From assembly GCA_038025085.1 (NCBI GenBank), contig CM076141.1, positions 11,534,001-11,598,000 of the forward strand: a DNA stretch of 64,000 nt, read 5' to 3'. Numbering within the stretch: the first letter of the stretch is position 1; the number at the start of each line of letters is the position of its first letter. Positions 50,992 to 61,100 of this stretch are shown here, piece by piece. The notes below the pieces were generated by a model, which was not told where the DNA came from, made no database searches, and saw only the letters and a program-made list of their open reading frames with translations. This DNA comes from Tetragonia tetragonoides. Lineage: Eukaryota > Streptophyta > Magnoliopsida > Caryophyllales > Aizoaceae. The position numbers were made by a program, and so were the translations under genes.

Positions 50992-53900
50992 AGGACCATC
51001 TACTGGAATTGTCGAGGGTTGGGGCGCCCTGCGACCTTGGTCCATCTGAGAGCCCTTATCCGGACCTATAATCCGGATATTATATTTCTGTCTGAAACTA
51101 TGTTATCTGATGTGAAAGCTTGTGATGTTTTACGGTGCTTGAATTTCGTTGGTATAGAAGCGACTTCCTCTGCTGGCAAAACTGGAAGTCTGGAGGTACT
51201 GCATTAATGTGGAGGAGAGGTATACAGTTAGAGGTAGTCTTTAAATCTGATCAAATTGTTGTAACAAAACTGAATGGGGACAATCCCCATTGCAAACAAT
51301 GAGCACTTTTGTATACAGAGCCCCTAATCATGCATATAGGGCTACTTTTTGGGAGGCCTTGGATGAGATTGCAACATCTTTTCCTGGTCCTCAGTCATTC
51401 CTGGGCGACTTCAATGATCTGCTCTCCTAAGCATAAAAGTAGGGAGGAGTTTTTAAGGCATCTGCATCCTCGTCTGGGCTTCAAAAATTTGTTGATAACA
51501 ACGGGCTGGTGGATTTGGGATATGTTGGAGGTCCATTTACTTGGCAGAAGAAAAGGGATGGAGTAATCATTTTAAAGGAAAGGCTGGATCGAGGTATTGG
51601 CAACATTCTGTGGAGAAATCTGTTTCCAAGAGCAGTGGTGAAAACCTTGGTGTTTGTAGGCTCGGACCATACACCGATTCTAATGGACAGCCATGGGGAA
51701 GGCCCAAAGGGCCCTATTCCATTTAAGTTTGAAGCAATGTGGAGTAGGGACCCGAGAAGTGTTGAAATTGTTGAGACTGCGTGGGATAATCAAGTTAGAG
51801 GATCCAAGAGTTTTGTGGTAAAAGAAAAACTGAAAATCACGAAAACCCACCTTAGAAAGTGGAATCGTCATTTTTGGAACATACAGAAACAAATTCGAGA
51901 AACTACAGAAGAGATTGACAACCTTCAGAAGAGTGGTACCAGTGCCACGAGTGATGTTGTTGAATCTGATCTTTTTGCAAGACTCGTGGAACTGTACCAA
52001 CGCGAACGGTCGAGAGTGCAATTTCTCAAAGAAGGGGATCTTAATACAAAGTTTTTTCACTTGTCTACCATCATCCGTAGAAGGAGGAATGCAATCGAAG
52101 CAATTAAAAAGGATGATGGGAATTGGGTGCAAGATGGAAATAAAATCAACAAAGAATTTGTGGGTTATTTTGAGGAGGTGTTTACAGCGGAGGAACCCAG
52201 CTACCCTACTGATCTCCAGCAACTGTTCACTGAAAGCATCACTAATGAGGAAAATGCCAGAATTTGTGCAATTCCGGAAAGTGATGAAATTAAACAAACC
52301 ATTTTCCTCATGCACCCTACTAAGGCTCCTGGCCCAGACGGGATACCCGCCCTGTTTTATCATCACTATTGGCAGATTGTTCACTTGGATATTATTGCCA
52401 TGGTTCAAGAATTCTTTCGAACTGGTTTTTTACTCCAGTCTCAGAACCACACACATATAGCTTTGATTCCAAAATCATCCATTGCCTCAACAGTAAAGGA
52501 ATATCAGCCAATAACGCTGTGCAATGTGGTGTATAAAGTTCTCTCAAAGATTTTGGTTAATCGACTGAAGCCCCTCCTTCACAGACTTATAAGCCCCTCC
52601 AAGCAGTGTTCGTCCCAGGTCGTGTGATCTCTGACAACACGATCCTTGTACAGGAGATCCTCCACACAATGAAGAAGCAAAAAGGTAAGGGAGGGCTAAT
52701 GACACTCAAAATAGACATGGCTAAAGCTTATAATAAGCTTGATTGGGGTTTTCTTTTGAGTGTCCTACGCAACCTGAGGTTTGAAGATCATTTTGTGAAG
52801 ATGATCGAGCAATGTATAACTACACCGACTATGTCTGTGCTTATAAATGGCTCGCCAAGAGGATACATAAAACCCCAAAGAGGGCTTCGCCAGGGCGACC
52901 CACTGTCACCATTCCTGTTTGTTCTTGGAATGGAGGTGTTGTCAAGACTTTTCTTAAGAGCCCAATCTGCGGGTAATCTAAAGGGCATTACTGTAGACAG
53001 AAACTGCGAGGGTATTTCCCACCTCCTTTTTGTGGATGATTTGGTTGTTTTTGCTCGGGCTAATGAAGAGACCGCCAAGGCTATTAATGAGGCCCTTGAT
53101 CTCATGGAGGATTGGAGTGGGCTTGCTGCAAATAAGTCCAAGTCCAGTATCTATTTCAGCCCAAACACAAATCATGCTACCATTGGGAGACTCAAAGGGG
53201 TTCTGAATCTTGCCTCTATGGACAGGAATGCTGTCTACCTTGGCTTGCCATTTTTTCGCAACAATGGTAAACGCCAAAGATTTGAGTATATTATGGGTAG
53301 ACTAAAGGAGAAACTTAAGGGTTGGAAAGCGAAAACTCTATCTTTTGCCGGAAGAACTACAATGATACAAGCGGTAGCATCGGCCCTTCCGAGCTACGCT
53401 ATGTCTTCTAACTCGATGAGTGTCACCCTTTGCCGTGATATGGATGCAATGGTGAGAGATTTCTGGTGGGGAAAAGAACAGAGAGGGAAGGGGATTAATC
53501 TCAAGTCTTGGAAATCTATTTGCTCCCCAAAATATTTCGGTGGGCTGGGAATCATGTTATTCGAAGACACCAACAAAGCCCTTCATTCAAAATTGGCCTG
53601 GCATGTTTTCTGTAATGATAAAAGGCTGTGGGTGCAATTGTTCTTGCGCAAGTATTGCAGCCCCCATGGCTTTCTCTCAGTGGAAGGCTCACCCTCTGAC
53701 TCCCAGCAGTGGAGGGACATACTTGGTGATAGAGAACTAATAAAACAAGGTGGCTGTTACGTGGTGGGTAATGGAGAATTGATCAACGTGTGGATGGACC
53801 CGTGGGTACCTATGCTTGAGGGGTTTATCCCTGCAGCTCGGGAGGGAGCTAATATTGAAATATTTAAAGTGTGTGACTGCATCCACAACAATCAGTGGAA

Positions 53901-55060
53901 CGAAATGTTGATTCGGGACCAGTTTGATGAAGTTTCTGCTACAACCATTCTCAAATTCCTCTGTCAGCTTACAATGATGAAGACCTCCTCTCTTGGCTCT
54001 ATGAGAGACTTGGTAATTTTTCTGTCAAAAGTGCGTTCAAGCTTATAATTCATAACATATTTGAAGGGCATGCTACCCTAAATCATGCATTTTGGAGCAA
54101 CATCTGGAAATTAAAAATCCCACAGAGGATACGCATCTTCATTTGGCGCATTGCATGGCAGGTTATCCCGTCCAAAGCTACTCTCAAAATCAGAATTCCT
54201 TTGGTTGATGACTATTGTTGTACCTGCTGCAATGAGATTGAAACTGATGTTCATCTCATGTTTCTTTGTCCGATTGCCCGTATGGTGGTGTGGGGATCGC
54301 TTGCTGGCTTTCACACAGATTTCTACCTGAATTGGGATATATGACATTGGCTGGAGGGTATTTTTCTACCCAGTTCTGCGTTGAGAATCGCTATGGGGAA
54401 GGATGAAGGGGAGAACTTTGCAAGGAAGGCGACTATTATCATGGATTGCACTGTGGTGGCAACGCAACCAAATCCTTCATAATGCAAGTGAGATTAATGT
54501 GGAGATTTTAATTGTTAACATAAGGAAAAGATGGGCTGAATGCATAAAAGCTTTTGATGATGATCCAGTGGCAATTAAGAGTTTGGGTGATAGCATGGTG
54601 GAAGAGGTAGGTCCAACGCAGGTGAACTCCTTTTTTGTGGATGCAACAATCCGACAATCGAAAGCATTTCTCTCATGGGTCCAATATGATCATGAAGAAA
54701 GTGCTACTGGAGCTGGTGCCACAACATTGAATACAGAGAATGCCTACGAAGTTGAATCATGGGTCATACTTGAAGCAGCTAGGAAGATCAAGCTGGATGG
54801 AGGACTGAATGTGACTATTTTAGTGATGCAAAAGCTGTCGTAGACGATCTAAAGAAGGGACAACCATTTCCATGGCGAACAAGGAACATTTTGGAAGAGA
54901 TTTCTCATTTAGCTATGCTTTGTAAATTTAATGTACCGTTTACGCCTAGACGCTTTAACTCTAGTGCTCACTTATTTGCTGCTTGGGCGGCCTCCTCCGA
55001 TTTTGTGGGTGTCTTGTACCCCGAGGAGTTCCTACCCCAATGTGGTCTTTAGGTTGTTTA
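50992..55060 (+). pseudogene. LINE 2 ORF2: endonuclease, reverse transcriptase, RNase H (broken)
   Basis: The endonuclease starts at about 50992 (WNCRGLGRP, FLSETML) but loses frame at about 51200. It resumes at 51509 (GGPFTWQKKRDG, SDHTPI) into the reverse transcriptase (KAPGPDGIP, ITLCNVVYK). A frameshift at about 52610 leads into a 480-codon stretch with DMAKAYN, RQGDPLSP and, at the catalytic site, FVDD rather than the usual FADD or YADD; both Asp are kept. A zinc-binding region (WRIAWQVIP, about 54140) and an RNase H (VDATIRQSK; a VESW segment; DAKAVVDD) follow with further stops at about 54050, 54340 and 54840. Confidence 0.88.
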
Positions 55061-55123
55061 TTTGTTTTTTTGGGTTCTCGTTAATACAAGTAAACAACCA
55101 TTTTGCTAAGCAAAAAAAAAAAG

Positions 55124-55137
55124 GTCTGATAGGAATG
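55124..55137. repeat. LINE 2 target-site duplication, right copy
   Basis: GTCTGATAGGAATG, following the poly(A) tail; identical to 48756-48769. Confidence 0.9.
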
Positions 55138-55439
55138 CAGGAGATGAGAAAATGAAAAAGAAGGGAAAAGGTCTTGATGGTTTCTGCAATTTGGGATACG
55201 AAAGGGCTACTGGGTGAGATTAAGATGGGTTTTGATTGAATTTGAGATCTGGTTTAGCGATTGGAGAGGATTCGTGGGTGTTGGACGAACTAAGGAGAGA
55301 GAATGGAGAAGAGAGAGAGTGGGGAAATTGGGTTTGAGGTTGTGCGAACTGGGAAGGTCGAGGTAACCCGTATACTGTGAGGAAGGTCGATTAGTATTTC
55401 TTTCGTTTTTAACCCAAATTAATTTACCGATTTTACTTT

Positions 55440-55755
55440 TTTTTCGCAACGACAATAGTCGTTACCATATATAGGAGCTATGTGCAGCAACGACACACGT
55501 CGTTGCAGTAATTACGTTACATTATTCGCAACGGCCATCGTCGTTGCAAAATATAGTCCCTATTTATTGCAACGACTATTGTTGTTGCAATGATCAGACC
55601 CAAATTTTCATTGTATCCCGCCCTGTTTTTGGGAGGAGGCAAATAAAATTCACATTATTCACAACAATGTTTCGCAACGACAAGTTTAGGTCGTTGCGAT
55701 AAATATTTATCGCAACGACAATTTTCTGTCGTTGCAAAAACCTCGTTGCCATAAA
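55440..55755. repeat. CACTA subterminal repeats, right
   Basis: Many GCAACGAC and GTCGTTGC motifs, several paired as short palindromes, for example GCAACGACACACGTCGTTGC (about 55478) and others near 55680-55740. Confidence 0.87.
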
Positions 55756-55775
55756 TGAATTTTCTTGTAGTGTCA

Positions 55776-55814
55776 CTTCAGTTCAGTTTTTTCCAGGTGA
55801 ATCAAACGGGGCCT
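55776..55814. mobile_element. MITE, right part
   Basis: Ends TGAATCAAACGGGGCCT, the inverse of the left end at 42352. It follows the second TCA of the CACTA duplication. Confidence 0.6.
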
Positions 55815-57308
55815 TTAGCCCTCTTTGTTGAGCCTGTCTGCAAGATTTATATTGGTGGCTTGCCTAGTGTATGTAATGCTATGTATCAAGTATGTGTTTG
55901 CAGGCTATTACATACACTCGAGGTTTATCCAGTGCACACTCTAAGAGTGGTGGTTATGGGTTTCTTGTATCAAAAATTAAAAAGTTGTAAAACTCTTTCA
56001 TGAAAATAATACTCTAATAATTAGGAGAATGATACTTCCACGAATCCACCCACTGGGTTGCTAACCCACAGCTTTATTGTATCTATCTCTCTCCTCTATT
56101 TTCACAATCTCTCTCCTACATTTTCAAAAGTGGTAATTAAAATAGGAGACAGATAAACACGATATTTTACCAAAAAAAATAAAAATAGAAGAGAGATAAA
56201 CACAATATTTAAGTGGGTTGGCCACCCACTAAATCAATTACTCCTAAACATTTTCCTAATAATTAACACCACATGTAGACACATTTTTTTTTTTTGGCTC
56301 GTTGTAGACACCTGGGCTGACCTAAAATGAGCTCCGTAGTGGAGGCCTAGAGGGGTGAAGGTGATACAAATACTCCATAGCCCAAAGCTGAGAAGTACTA
56401 AGCTGTTTAGCACCTGCAGATCAACAAATGGTAGCAGGCCCAAGATGTTCATGAATCCATACAAAGAGTCAAAGATTGTGTTTAGGCAACTGGTCCAAAG
56501 TCCCTATTACAGTCAAAGTCAATCCAGATCCAGTATTAGTCAACCATCATGTGTATAAACACAGTTCTCATGGAGCATGTAAAGAAATGGAGGGAGGTCT
56601 ACTCCTCTCTTGAACCCGTCAACTCATCGTAGTTGGGTTGACTTAGCTTGCTCGATTTACGTGTTTTGCAGGTTAATTTTTTTTTTGTGCAAGAGAGGAG
56701 TAAACCCCAAATTAACGAACTCTACATTATGTGGTCAAGCCATACCTATTACATTCTCATTCAAAACCGAAATCAATTTTGGGAGAGGGGACTTAAAGTA
56801 ACACACAATATTAACCTGGTCACATCCGTAATTTGCCAACCATAATAATGTGGAAAAATACTTGAGAGCGTGTTTGGCCTAGTTTTTTTTACGAGTTTTA
56901 ACTTATCTCCCTACCTGCGCGGCCTCGTCGTCCCCTATCTCAGCTTCTAAAAGTTTCAAACAGCCCCCTAACAGGCCGAAAAACAAAAAGGGAAAAATAG
57001 ATACTCAAACGTTAGGCCAAACACTACTTGAGCATATTCATTTTCTTCACTACATTGTTTTACACTTGAATTACATGACGAAGAAATGTAAACAAGTAAA
57101 CAACTATAAACCTCCAATACAATCAACAATGACTCTCATTATGAACATACCATTCATTATCATTTGTTGTTATCATCATTCATACCCACCACTTAACTCG
57201 AGGTGCTAAAAAATCAACAAAAATCTAGAGCAATCCCTTCAAAAAATCTTTCCCTTAATCCTCGTAACTTTCCAAGCGACAAGAAAGAGTAAAGCCAACA
57301 CACTTACA
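55815..57308. other. Intergenic DNA, nothing recognised with confidence
   Basis: Contains two diverged ATAGGAG(A)CAGATAAACAC-like segments (about 56143-56210) that suggest an old inverted or duplicated repeat around 56040-56230. No gene supported. Confidence 0.45.
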
Positions 57309-57310
57309 AT

Positions 57311-57717
57311 GTGTTTGGGAACTTCAGGTTAATGAGCAAAATGAAGCAAAACTAGAGAAAACTATAAAATCTTTAAATTTGCTTTGTTTGGTTGTTCGTA
57401 AGGAAAACTGTGAAAAATTAAAAGTATGGAAATCTGTGAAAATCTCCTAGTTATAATTTGCCGAATCAGATTTCTATAGTTTTTTTCCCTCAAAATCGAT
57501 GGAAAATCTGTGGAAATATGAGGAAATCTAAAAAGAAAGTCTTTATTCTACCATAGATTTCTAAGAAAACGATGTAAACTCCTACATTTCTACAACATTT
57601 ATACCGATAAACCAAACAAGTGAAAATGATAAGATTTCCACTATTTTACTTTTATGTAGATTTCCATAGATTTACTTTTCTACAGTTTTCCTCATTTACA
57701 AAGTTCCCAAACATAGT
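57311..57717. mobile_element. MITE-like element with inverted ends
   Basis: Left end GTGTTTGGGAACTT and right end AAGTTCCCAAACATAG are inverted copies about 400 bp apart, with an AT-rich non-coding body. Superfamily not determined; target duplication not clear. Confidence 0.6.
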
Positions 57718-57952
57718 GTTATACAAACACAAACACAAACACAACCTCAGAAAAAAAAAAAAAAAACTTGCCAATACCTTCACATACCACCTGTCACGTG
57801 CTTTTGACAGCTGTCAACAGCTAGGTTTATTCCCCGATGAACGGCCATCTCAATGGGTACACGAAACGGTTCCCACACTCTATATCTCAACTTCCCACTT
57901 ATTTTGATTTCTTCCAAATTTGCCCCTCCGAAATTCACCCTTCCAGCCACTA

Positions 57953-58001
<49 letters not shown>

Positions 58002-58127
58002 GAACACTGTTTGAGCAACAAAAGTCCATTTTAAATTGCAATTTTGCAATTTCAAAAAAGCAGAGAAATTTCCAGTACATTTTGGAAAGAGAGAGAAGTT
58101 AATTTATATTCTAAAATTTAGTTTCTG
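57718..58127 (+). promoter_or_regulatory. Promoter and 5' leader of the sterol glucosyltransferase gene
   Basis: Holds a (TC)n run at 57956-57999 about 130 bases before the start codon, almost certainly in the transcribed leader. Contains CACGTG (G-box) within TGTCACGTGC at about 57791. Confidence 0.5.
57956..57999. repeat. (TC)n microsatellite in the 5' leader
   Basis: About 22 TC units, pyrimidine-rich in the sense strand of the downstream gene. Confidence 0.95.
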
Positions 58128-61100
58128 ATGGCGGCGGTTATGGCGGTGCAATCGGAGAAGGAGAGAGAAAGTTCTTCGTCGACTTCGTCAAGTGAAAGTC
58201 AAGGTCATTTTGATGGTGAAAATGAAATTGTTGGGGAGAGTCACCATGAGAGTGAACTTGATCACAGTGGGAGCAACAGCAATAGCAACAATAACAACGG
58301 CTCTTCTGGTAATGGTCTATTCTCATGTCCTTTCTTTTTTTTTGTTATTTTTTTTTCTAAATTTGATCATTATTGTTGAGACTTTTATGGAAAACTGGAT
58401 AAATCAGACCGATTTCTGACTTAGTCCAAAATTGTTTACTTTGATTTGTATTCATTTTTGCGTATTTTTTTCTCAGTTTTTTTCCCACTCTGGTTATTTA
58501 TTTATTGGATATTGGTGCTCTTGAATGTGATAATGAGCTCTCAACAATGTGGGATACTTTCAAATTTCAGAGAAAATTAGGGAAATTAATACCAATCATA
58601 TTTGATTTGTTATTGCCTATAAATATAAATGATAGTAGTTTTCATCCTTAAAAAATGATGACGATTATTGACTAGTGATTAAATGTTTTGTAACATATTA
58701 TCTGGAAAACCTTTTTATTAGGGAAATCGGAGAATGTGATAAAGGTGTGCAACTATGTGTAACGATTTTTATGAGGTACTTCGAAATTCGAATTGTGTTG
58801 TTCAAATGTATATTGAACTGAAATGAAAAGATATTAGGCTATCAACTTAACGCTCCAAGGACTAAGAACGGCCATTAGTTTAGCTCCAGGATATGACATA
58901 CAGCCATTGGGTTAAGAGTTATTGACACAGTGACACCTGCATATGGCGCATCAAATGATGAGAGGTTACAAAATGGATTACCAAACTTAGGACCCATTAC
59001 TCTATTAGGTGATGCTGTTTTCTTAAATTTGTGTAAGCTAATTAACTCTAGAGTCTGGACATGAGTCCATGGCAGTATGGCACCAAAGCAAGGTGTTTTT
59101 TTGGTTTGGATATTTGTATGGGACCGAGGAGAGGCCTTTTCTTGGGGTGGGGTGGGGTGGGGTGGGGTGGGGTGGGGGGGTGCAAAACTTTCAAAGGTTC
59201 ACAAACACGTACGGCAATGGCTGAGATCATTCAATGGGGCCGCAAGCACATGCTGTCTCAAAGGAGGCACATTGAAGGTCCAAACTAGCAAATTTGGTGA
59301 TCAAAGCCTGACAATTTTTAGTAAGGGGTCCATAGAATAGTTGAGCAATTAGCAGACTGAGAGCATAAGTTGGATAGCTCAATGGTAGAGCACTCACACC
59401 TCCAATATCAAGGTTGGGGGTTCAAGGCTCATTGCCCTCAATTCTAGGATTGAGAGTGGTATTTGTATGTTATGGGCTTATAAGCAAAACCTGTGATTTG
59501 GAAAATAAACATAGTCTACCACACTACACTCTACAGCACCCAATCATCAAGAATGTGAGAGTTGATGTTGATCCTTGCAACACACTAGACTTGTCCAAAA
59601 TTAATTTCTCTCTCAAATGAAATAAGAGAACTGCAAATTCTTATATGTTTAGAGGTTGCTGTTATAGAAAATAAGGGAATGTTGTTAAGGGCAATGTGCA
59701 CTTCAGGGATGGATCAATTGGTGTGATAAAACATTGACATGGTTTCATCCTTTTCTTCACTCTTGTTTTTGAAATGTTGAGTAGGATGTTGGAGAGGAGT
59801 GTTGAGGTTTGGCTGGTTGACGGATTCAAGGTAGGTAGAGAGCACAAAAGCGAGGTGCATGTTTTGCACTTGCAGTACGCAAGACACAATTCTTTTTCTT
59901 TCTACTGATGTTCAATATTCAATCTTGATGCTTGGAGTATACCTTGTCTTCTTTGCTGTAATTTTTTTCATTCATTAGTACTTTCTATTTTTCCTGATTG
60001 AGCAATAAGGTACTTACTATAAACTTGAAAAAGATAGTTGAGGAGTTGCTGTCGGTCTACCTTTTGTAGGACATATCCTTGAAGCTAATGGAAGCCATCA
60101 ATTTTGTAGCTAATACCTTATGACTTGTTCAATGATGAAACAAATGAACATGAAATAGCCCGAATAGAAAATAACAATACTTTTCGTACTTACATGGTGA
60201 TACAGTGGAACTTGTGAACATCTAGGTTTAGTGACAAGGAAGCAAGTAATGAAGTAATTTTGAATTTATGTTTGACAGACCTCCTAGTTTAGTATATCTT
60301 ACGTGTTGTTATTATCTGTAACATGCTCTATTTTCACATATCGGGGCTGTCGGTTTGATTAGGTGGCAGGTTTTCCAGAGTGAACACTTTGCCAGCAGAT
60401 AAGATAAATTCCTGTAAACTGGAGCCTGATTTGAGCCCGATTAAGTTGGAAAGATCAAAAACTGAAAGGCAAAGACATAGTAACATACTTGCTTCAGAAG
60501 CTGCACAAATTTTTGACAACAAAATTCCGGTCAAGCAAAAGGTGAGTTTGTAATGTATTTTCATAGTCTCTTATTTGGTTGTTTTGTACCATTGGGCCAT
60601 TTGTTTATAGCCATTCTGCTGACAAGGATCTCTGCATCCTATAGCCAATTTGTTTATTTTGTTGTCCTGATCTTCCCCTCCTGTTACAAATGTTTTTATT
60701 AGTTTATCTTAAATTACATTAAGATGTCCTCTTGTGGATACTGTTAGTTTTTTCTTAGCTGCCTATCTTTGGAAATGAGTCTTGCGATGTCGTCTATTAT
60801 CTTTAATATCATGAAATGTGACCAAGTGGGTTAATTGGGTTTTGTCAAGGGCCTTGTCCTGTTATGGATGTCAGCGTCGGTGAATGTGCACCTTTGCTCT
60901 ACCTAAGGCTATTAGCTCCGTTTCTCCGACTCCTCAGTTTGTTATGGGAAGTCGCCAACCCATTGTTGGACATGTATCTGACAGTGACACTTTGAATGGA
61001 CATGCGCACTTGGCTGTGTCCTTTTCATTCAATAAAGTTAAAGAAGAAACTTGACACATCCATGATAGACCATGATAAATCTTGGACACCTAGAGAATCT

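Larger units (their letters stand above)
48770..55123 (+). mobile_element. L1-type non-LTR retrotransposon (LINE 2), nested in the CACTA
   Basis: A 6.35-kb plus-strand LINE with a 14-bp target duplication and a poly(A) tail at 55112-55122. Order: leader, ORF1, ORF2 (endonuclease, RT, zinc-binding region, RNase H). It differs clearly in sequence from LINE 1, so it is a second lineage. Frameshifts in both ORFs make it inactive. Confidence 0.93.
42591..55772. mobile_element. CACTA (En/Spm) transposon carrying nested insertions
   Basis: Left end CACTACAAGAAAAAC and right end TTTTCTTGTAGTG are inverted repeats, flanked by the 3-bp duplication TCA (42588-42590 and 55773-55775). Both subterminal zones are filled with GCAACGAC/GTCGTTGC repeats. 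Without the nested LTR and LINE the element is about 4.1 kb. I see no transposase, so it is a non-autonomous derivative. Confidence 0.92.

Noticed and set aside
59371..59440. Functional tRNA gene
   Set aside because: A and B boxes are present but the acceptor and anticodon stems do not pair, so I treat it as a SINE-like remnant.
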